Source: Janibacter cremeus | GTDB taxonomy: Bacteria > Actinomycetota > Actinomycetes > Actinomycetales > Dermatophilaceae | NCBI RefSeq assembly: GCF_029395675.1 | Contig: NZ_CP115184.1 | Span: forward strand, 2,046,001-2,110,000 | Length of the DNA stretch: 64,000 nucleotides | Direction of reading: 5' to 3' | In this document: positions 60,747-64,000 of the stretch, in pieces | Numbering within the stretch: position 1 is the stretch's first letter | Layout of the letters: each line of letters begins with the position of its first letter | The notes under the pieces: generated by a model | Seen by the model: the letters and a program-made list of their open reading frames with translations, nothing else | The model's database searches: none | Told to the model about the DNA's origin: nothing | Made by a program: the position numbers and the translations under genes

Positions 60747-61322
60747 TCAGAGGTCCGTGCGGTGGAAGTTGGCGAAGGAACGGCTCGCGGTCGGGCCGCG
60801 CTGTCCCTGGTAGTGCGAGCCGTAGGCCGCGGAGCCGTACGGGTTCTCTGCCGGGCTGGACAGGCGGAAGAAGCACAGCTGGCCGATCTTCATCCCCGGC
60901 CACAGCCGGATCGGCAGGGTCGCGACGTTGCTCAGCTCGAGAGTGACGTGCCCGGAGAAGCCGGGGTCGACGAAGCCGGCGGTCGCGTGGGTGAGCAGGC
61001 CGAGTCGGCCGAGCGAGGACTTGCCCTCCACGCGTGCCGCGAGATCGTCGGGCAGGGTGACCGTCTCCAGGGTCGAGCCGAGGACGAACTCCCCCGGGTG
61101 CAGCACGAAACCCTCGGCCGGATCGACCTCGATCAGGCGGGTCAGGTCCGACTGGTCCTGCGCCGGGTCGATGACGGGGTACTTGTGGTTGTCGAAGAGG
61201 CGGAACCACTTGTCCATGCGCACGTCGACGCTGCTGGGCTGGACCATGGCGGGGTCCCAGGGGTCGAGCGCGACCCGTCCACCATCGATCTCGGCGCGGA
61301 TGTCCCGGTCGGAGAGCAGCAT
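60747..61322 (-). CDS. dcd: dCTP deaminase, probably dUMP-forming
   Basis: 191-residue dUTPase-fold enzyme, trimeric in homologues. [83 protein letters not shown] (catalytic Glu in the last segment and the SSLGRLGL phosphate motif), [11 protein letters not shown] and C-terminal lid [11 protein letters not shown]. The length and the [11 protein letters not shown] loop match actinobacterial bifunctional DCD-DUT that makes dUMP directly. ATG 61322; single gene. Confidence 0.94.
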   Translation of the reverse strand: MLLSDRDIRAEIDGGRVALDPWDPAMVQPSSVDVRMDKWFRLFDNHKYPVIDPAQDQSDLTRLIEVDPAEGFVLHPGEFVLGSTLETVTLPDDLAARVEGKSSLGRLGLLTHATAGFVDPGFSGHVTLELSNVATLPIRLWPGMKIGQLCFFRLSSPAENPYGSAAYGSHYQGQRGPTASRSFANFHRTDL

Positions 61323-61407
61323 GTGGCGACCCTAGCGCCAGTGTGTCGGCGCGGGCCGCGCGGGGATCGAGGGCACGGTCAGCAGCGACCGGGTGGACGA
61401 TGGGTCC

Positions 61408-62799
61408 ATGACAGAGCCCGCGCTGCTCGAGCGCACGTCCCGCCGCGGACTGCTCGCCCTGACCGCCGTGACACTCGGCTCCGGGATCGCCCTGCTCGAC
61501 GCGACGATCGTGGGGATCGCCCTGCCGACGATCGGACGTGACCTGGACGCGGGCCTCAGCGGGCTGCAGTGGATCAACAACGGCTACGTGCTCACCCTCG
61601 CCTCGCTGATCCTCGTCGGCGGCGGACTCGGTGACCGGTGGGGTCGGCGCCGGATGTACCTCGTCGGGATGGTCTGGTTCGCCCTCGCCTCGCTGGGGTG
61701 CGCCCTGGCACCGAGCACGGAGTGGCTGGTCGCCGCGCGGATGCTGCAGGGGGTCGGCGCGGCACTGCTGACCCCCGGCGGGCTGGCGATCATCCAGAGC
61801 TCCTTCCGGCCGAAGGACCGGCCCTGGGCCATCGGCACCTGGGCGGGGGTCTCGGGTATCGCGACGGCCATCGGGCCCTTCCTCGGCGGCTGGATCCTCG
61901 ATCACCTCACCTGGCACTGGATCTTCGCGGTCAATGTGCCCCTGTGCGCTCTCGTCATCGGCCTCGCGCTCGTCGCGGTGCCGGAGTCGCGTGACGTCGA
62001 GTCGGCCGGTTCCTTCGACCTCGCCGGGGCGGGGACCACGGTGGTCGCGCTGGGGGCCCTCACCTGGTTGCTCACCAGCGGGTCGGGGGCGAAGGGGGCC
62101 TCCCTCGCCGTCGCGGGCACGGCCCTCCTCCTCGCGGTGATCGGCTTCGTCGTTGCCGAGACCCGGGCCCGCCGTCCCCTCGTGCCCTTCTCCCTGTTCA
62201 CCTCGAGGGTGTTCGCCGCGGCCAACCTGATGACCTTCCTCGTCTACGGGGCGCTCGGGGCGATCCTCTTCGTCCTCGTCATCCAGCTGCAGACCTCGTC
62301 GGGGTGGTCGCCGCTGGCCTCTGGCCTGGCGACCCTGCCGGTCACCGGGCTGCTCCTGCTGCTCTCCCCTCGCATGGCCGAGCTGGCCGACCGCACCGGG
62401 CCGCGGCTGCCGATGAGCGTCGGCCCCCTGACGTGCGCCGTCGGGGTGCTCGTCCTCGCGGGTGTCGGCCCGGGGACCGGCTGGGGGCTCGTGCTGACGG
62501 GGACGACGGTCTTCGCCCTCGGCCTGGCCGCGTTGGTCTCACCGCTGACCGCGGCGGTCCTCGCGGCCGCACCGGACCGTCTGGCGGGCTCGGCCAGCGG
62601 GATCAACAACGCCGTCGCCCGCACCGGCACCCTGCTGGCGGTCGCGGCGATCCCACCGCTGGTCGGGCTGACGGGGGACGACTACACCGACCCGGCCGCG
62701 CTGACGGAGGGGTACCGGTTGGCGACCTTCGTCATCGCGGGTCTGCTGCTGCTCGGTGGCGGCGTCAGCTGGGTCGGCCTGCGCCCGACCCGGCCGTGA
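61408..62799 (+). CDS. DHA2-family (14-TMS) drug efflux transporter
   Basis: 463-residue MFS protein of the EmrB/QacA type. First helix ALTAVTLGSGIALLDATIVGIALPTIG (the LDxTIVNVALP motif), GDRWGRRRMYLVG (motif A), ARMLQGVGAALLTPGGLAII, GIATAIGPFLGGWILDHLTWHWIFAVNVP (motif C), and later VYGALGAILFVLVIQLQ and GSASGINNAVARTG. Multidrug export or solvent resistance is likely. ATG 61408 chosen; an in-frame GTG at 61393 is also open. Single gene, ends at a perfect palindromic terminator. Confidence 0.9.
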   Translation: MTEPALLERTSRRGLLALTAVTLGSGIALLDATIVGIALPTIGRDLDAGLSGLQWINNGYVLTLASLILVGGGLGDRWGRRRMYLVGMVWFALASLGCALAPSTEWLVAARMLQGVGAALLTPGGLAIIQSSFRPKDRPWAIGTWAGVSGIATAIGPFLGGWILDHLTWHWIFAVNVPLCALVIGLALVAVPESRDVESAGSFDLAGAGTTVVALGALTWLLTSGSGAKGASLAVAGTALLLAVIGFVVAETRARRPLVPFSLFTSRVFAAANLMTFLVYGALGAILFVLVIQLQTSSGWSPLASGLATLPVTGLLLLLSPRMAELADRTGPRLPMSVGPLTCAVGVLVLAGVGPGTGWGLVLTGTTVFALGLAALVSPLTAAVLAAAPDRLAGSASGINNAVARTGTLLAVAAIPPLVGLTGDDYTDPAALTEGYRLATFVIAGLLLLGGGVSWVGLRPTRP

Positions 62800-62829
62800 C
62801 CGTCGCCAGACAGTCACCATGGCCATGAA

Positions 62830-62869
62830 ATCGAGGGAGGACGCAGGAATTCCTGCGTCCTCCCTCGAT
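62830..62869 (+). terminator. Perfect 40-bp palindrome, terminator of efflux gene
   Basis: ATCGAGGGAGGACGCAGGAA and its exact complement abut at a central GGAATTCC without loop. It lies 31 bases after the efflux-gene stop and may also serve the convergent SDR-TspO gene. Confidence 0.88.
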
Positions 62870-62950
62870 AACTGCGTCGGGAGTGCCGGGGACGCGGTCG
62901 CCCCACCCCCAACCGACGGTGGGCAACGGGAGCCGGCCCGGGGCCGAGGG

Positions 62951-64000
62951 CTACGACCGGTTGCGTCGCGCGATCGCCGTCGAGAGCACGGCGGCGAAGC
63001 CCGTCCACGCCGCGTAGGGCACCAGGGCCCAGCCGGTCCGTCGCCCGGATGCCGCCGCGCGGCGGGCCAGGTCGGCCGAACTGGCCGCGAGCGCGCCGGC
63101 CTCCGCGGCCGCCAGGGCGGGCCTGCGCACACGCCAGAAGAGCACGCTCCACCCGGTGTTGAGCACCAGGTTCAGCCACAGCGCCCGTCGGTAGCGCGCC
63201 GCCTCGGCCACCTTCCCCTCCTCCTCGAGGCGGGTCACGGTGGCGACCGAGGTCACGGCGATGCTGCCGTACAGCGGGGTCCACACCAGGGGGAAGGCGA
63301 GGGCCGGCGGCTGCCACGGCGGCAGGTCCAACGACCGGTACCAGCGGCTGCCCGGCTGGGTCGCCGCGGCACCCACGGCCGCGCTGGCGACGGTGGCTGC
63401 GGTGATCGTGAGCGCGTCGCGCAGCGCGTGGTCGGGCCGCGCCCCGCGCATCGCCATGCGCACCGCCTCGTCGAAGCCGATGAGTCCCTCGGCCGGCTCC
63501 CCCACGTACTCGTCGAGGTCCCACTCCCGTCGCACGACCTCGTGGATCAGGCTGCCGACGAGCGGCTTGGCGACGTCGGCCTCGACGGGGGTGATCAGTC
63601 CGACCCAGTGGCTGGCGAGCCACGGGGTGAGCACCGGCACCCCGACGACGAGGCGCCGCCGCAGCCCGTTGACCGCGGCGAAGCGCTGGATCATCTGCTC
63701 GTAGGTGAGCACCTCCGGTCCACCGATGTCGAAGGTCCGGTTCACGTCGGCCGGCAGCCGAGCGGCCCCGACGAGGTAGTGCAGGGCATCGTCGACGGCG
63801 ATCGGCTGGATCCGGTTGCGCAACCACTGCGGGGCGACCATCGCCGGCAGCCGCTCGGTGAGGTACCGCAGCATGTCGAAGGAGACGGACCCGTCACCGA
63901 GCACGACCGCGGCCTGCAGCACCGCCGTCGGGACCGGTCCGCTCAGCAGCACCTCACCGACCTCGACCCGGGAGGCGAGGTGCAGCGAGAGGTCGGCGCC
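62951..64000 (-). CDS. SDR (NmrA/YbjT-like) oxidoreductase fused to TspO/MBR domain (partial)
   Basis: The frame is open to the right edge, so the N-terminus and Rossmann motif are missing. The visible 349 residues begin in an atypical SDR (AVVLGDGSVSFDMLRYLTERLPAMVAPQWL, IQPIAVDDALHYLVGAA, FDIGGPEVLTYEQMIQRFA). After about residue 180 a TspO/MBR domain follows: WYRSLDLPPWQPPALAFPLVWTPLYG, LWLNLVLNTGWSVLFWRVRRP and GWALVPYAAWTGFAAVLSTAIARRN, the tryptophan-rich five-helix sensory protein that binds porphyrins. The fused form may couple a membrane-bound ligand sensor with an NAD(P)-dependent activity; function unknown. Confidence 0.82.
   Translation of the reverse strand, partial: GADLSLHLASRVEVGEVLLSGPVPTAVLQAAVVLGDGSVSFDMLRYLTERLPAMVAPQWLRNRIQPIAVDDALHYLVGAARLPADVNRTFDIGGPEVLTYEQMIQRFAAVNGLRRRLVVGVPVLTPWLASHWVGLITPVEADVAKPLVGSLIHEVVRREWDLDEYVGEPAEGLIGFDEAVRMAMRGARPDHALRDALTITAATVASAAVGAAATQPGSRWYRSLDLPPWQPPALAFPLVWTPLYGSIAVTSVATVTRLEEEGKVAEAARYRRALWLNLVLNTGWSVLFWRVRRPALAAAEAGALAASSADLARRAAASGRRTGWALVPYAAWTGFAAVLSTAIARRNRS

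Overview
The window is high-GC, with short intergenic gaps, many 1-4 base stop/start overlaps, frequent GTG starts and an actinobacterial gene set: split PntA, IlvG, fused IcmF, a FadE23/FadE24-type acyl-CoA dehydrogenase pair, GTP-type PEP carboxykinase, EtfD-type membrane Fe-S reductase, LCP protein, CGNR protein and dCTP deaminase. I infer a free-living actinobacterium of the Micrococcales, plausibly near Intrasporangiaceae/Janibacter. That placement is inference and was not tested.

Layout. 1-12 kb: truncated pntA, a 54-residue membrane/acidic protein, ilvG, an alanine-type aminotransferase, a fluC pair, a secreted protein divergent from a CGNR protein, a MarR regulator with B12-dependent IcmF, two DUF202 proteins and a BtuF-like protein. 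12-19 kb: secreted subtilase, two acyl-CoA dehydrogenases, and a divergent PEP carboxykinase with changed metal-site residues. Dispersed palindromic repeats lie at 11967-12071 and 15444-15488. 19-23.7 kb: an island of visibly lower GC with one 789-residue orphan protein carrying a HEPN-like RNxxxH motif, a complete ISL3-type element with 8-bp target duplication and frameshifted transposase, and tRNA-Arg(ACG). 23.8-25.5 kb: methyltransferase and alpha/beta hydrolase.

25.5-38.6 kb: a catabolic cluster. Eight tightly coupled minus-strand genes encode a TMADH-like flavoenzyme, an amino-acid ABC importer, a DAO-family oxidase, an ALDH7-type dehydrogenase and a fused 2-oxoacid dehydrogenase E1. They are divergent from a LysR gene with a TN11A palindrome in between. 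An ornithine-cyclodeaminase/mu-crystallin homologue and a Glu/Leu/Phe/Val dehydrogenase follow. Together they fit uptake and breakdown of an N-methylated and/or cyclic amino acid, for example by a pipecolate to 2-aminoadipate to 2-oxoadipate route; the substrate is inference.

38.7-48.8 kb: tRNA-Ser(GCT), LCP protein, cold-shock protein, aroQ, tRNA-Ser(TGA), cysK-cysE, EtfD with a long repeat-rich tail, a GNAT protein, and an SPW membrane protein with a TetR regulator. 48.9-64 kb: osmoprotectant ABC importer, HIBYL-CoA hydrolase-like protein, amidase, DASS transporter, an operon with a molybdopterin oxidoreductase that has lost its Fe-S cysteines, dcd, a DHA2 efflux pump, and a truncated SDR-TspO fusion. 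EtfD, the FadE pair, IcmF and the hydrolase together indicate active acyl-CoA and branched-chain metabolism. Long GC-rich hairpins, often built on CGAAGGGG/CCCCTTCG, separate most transcription units.
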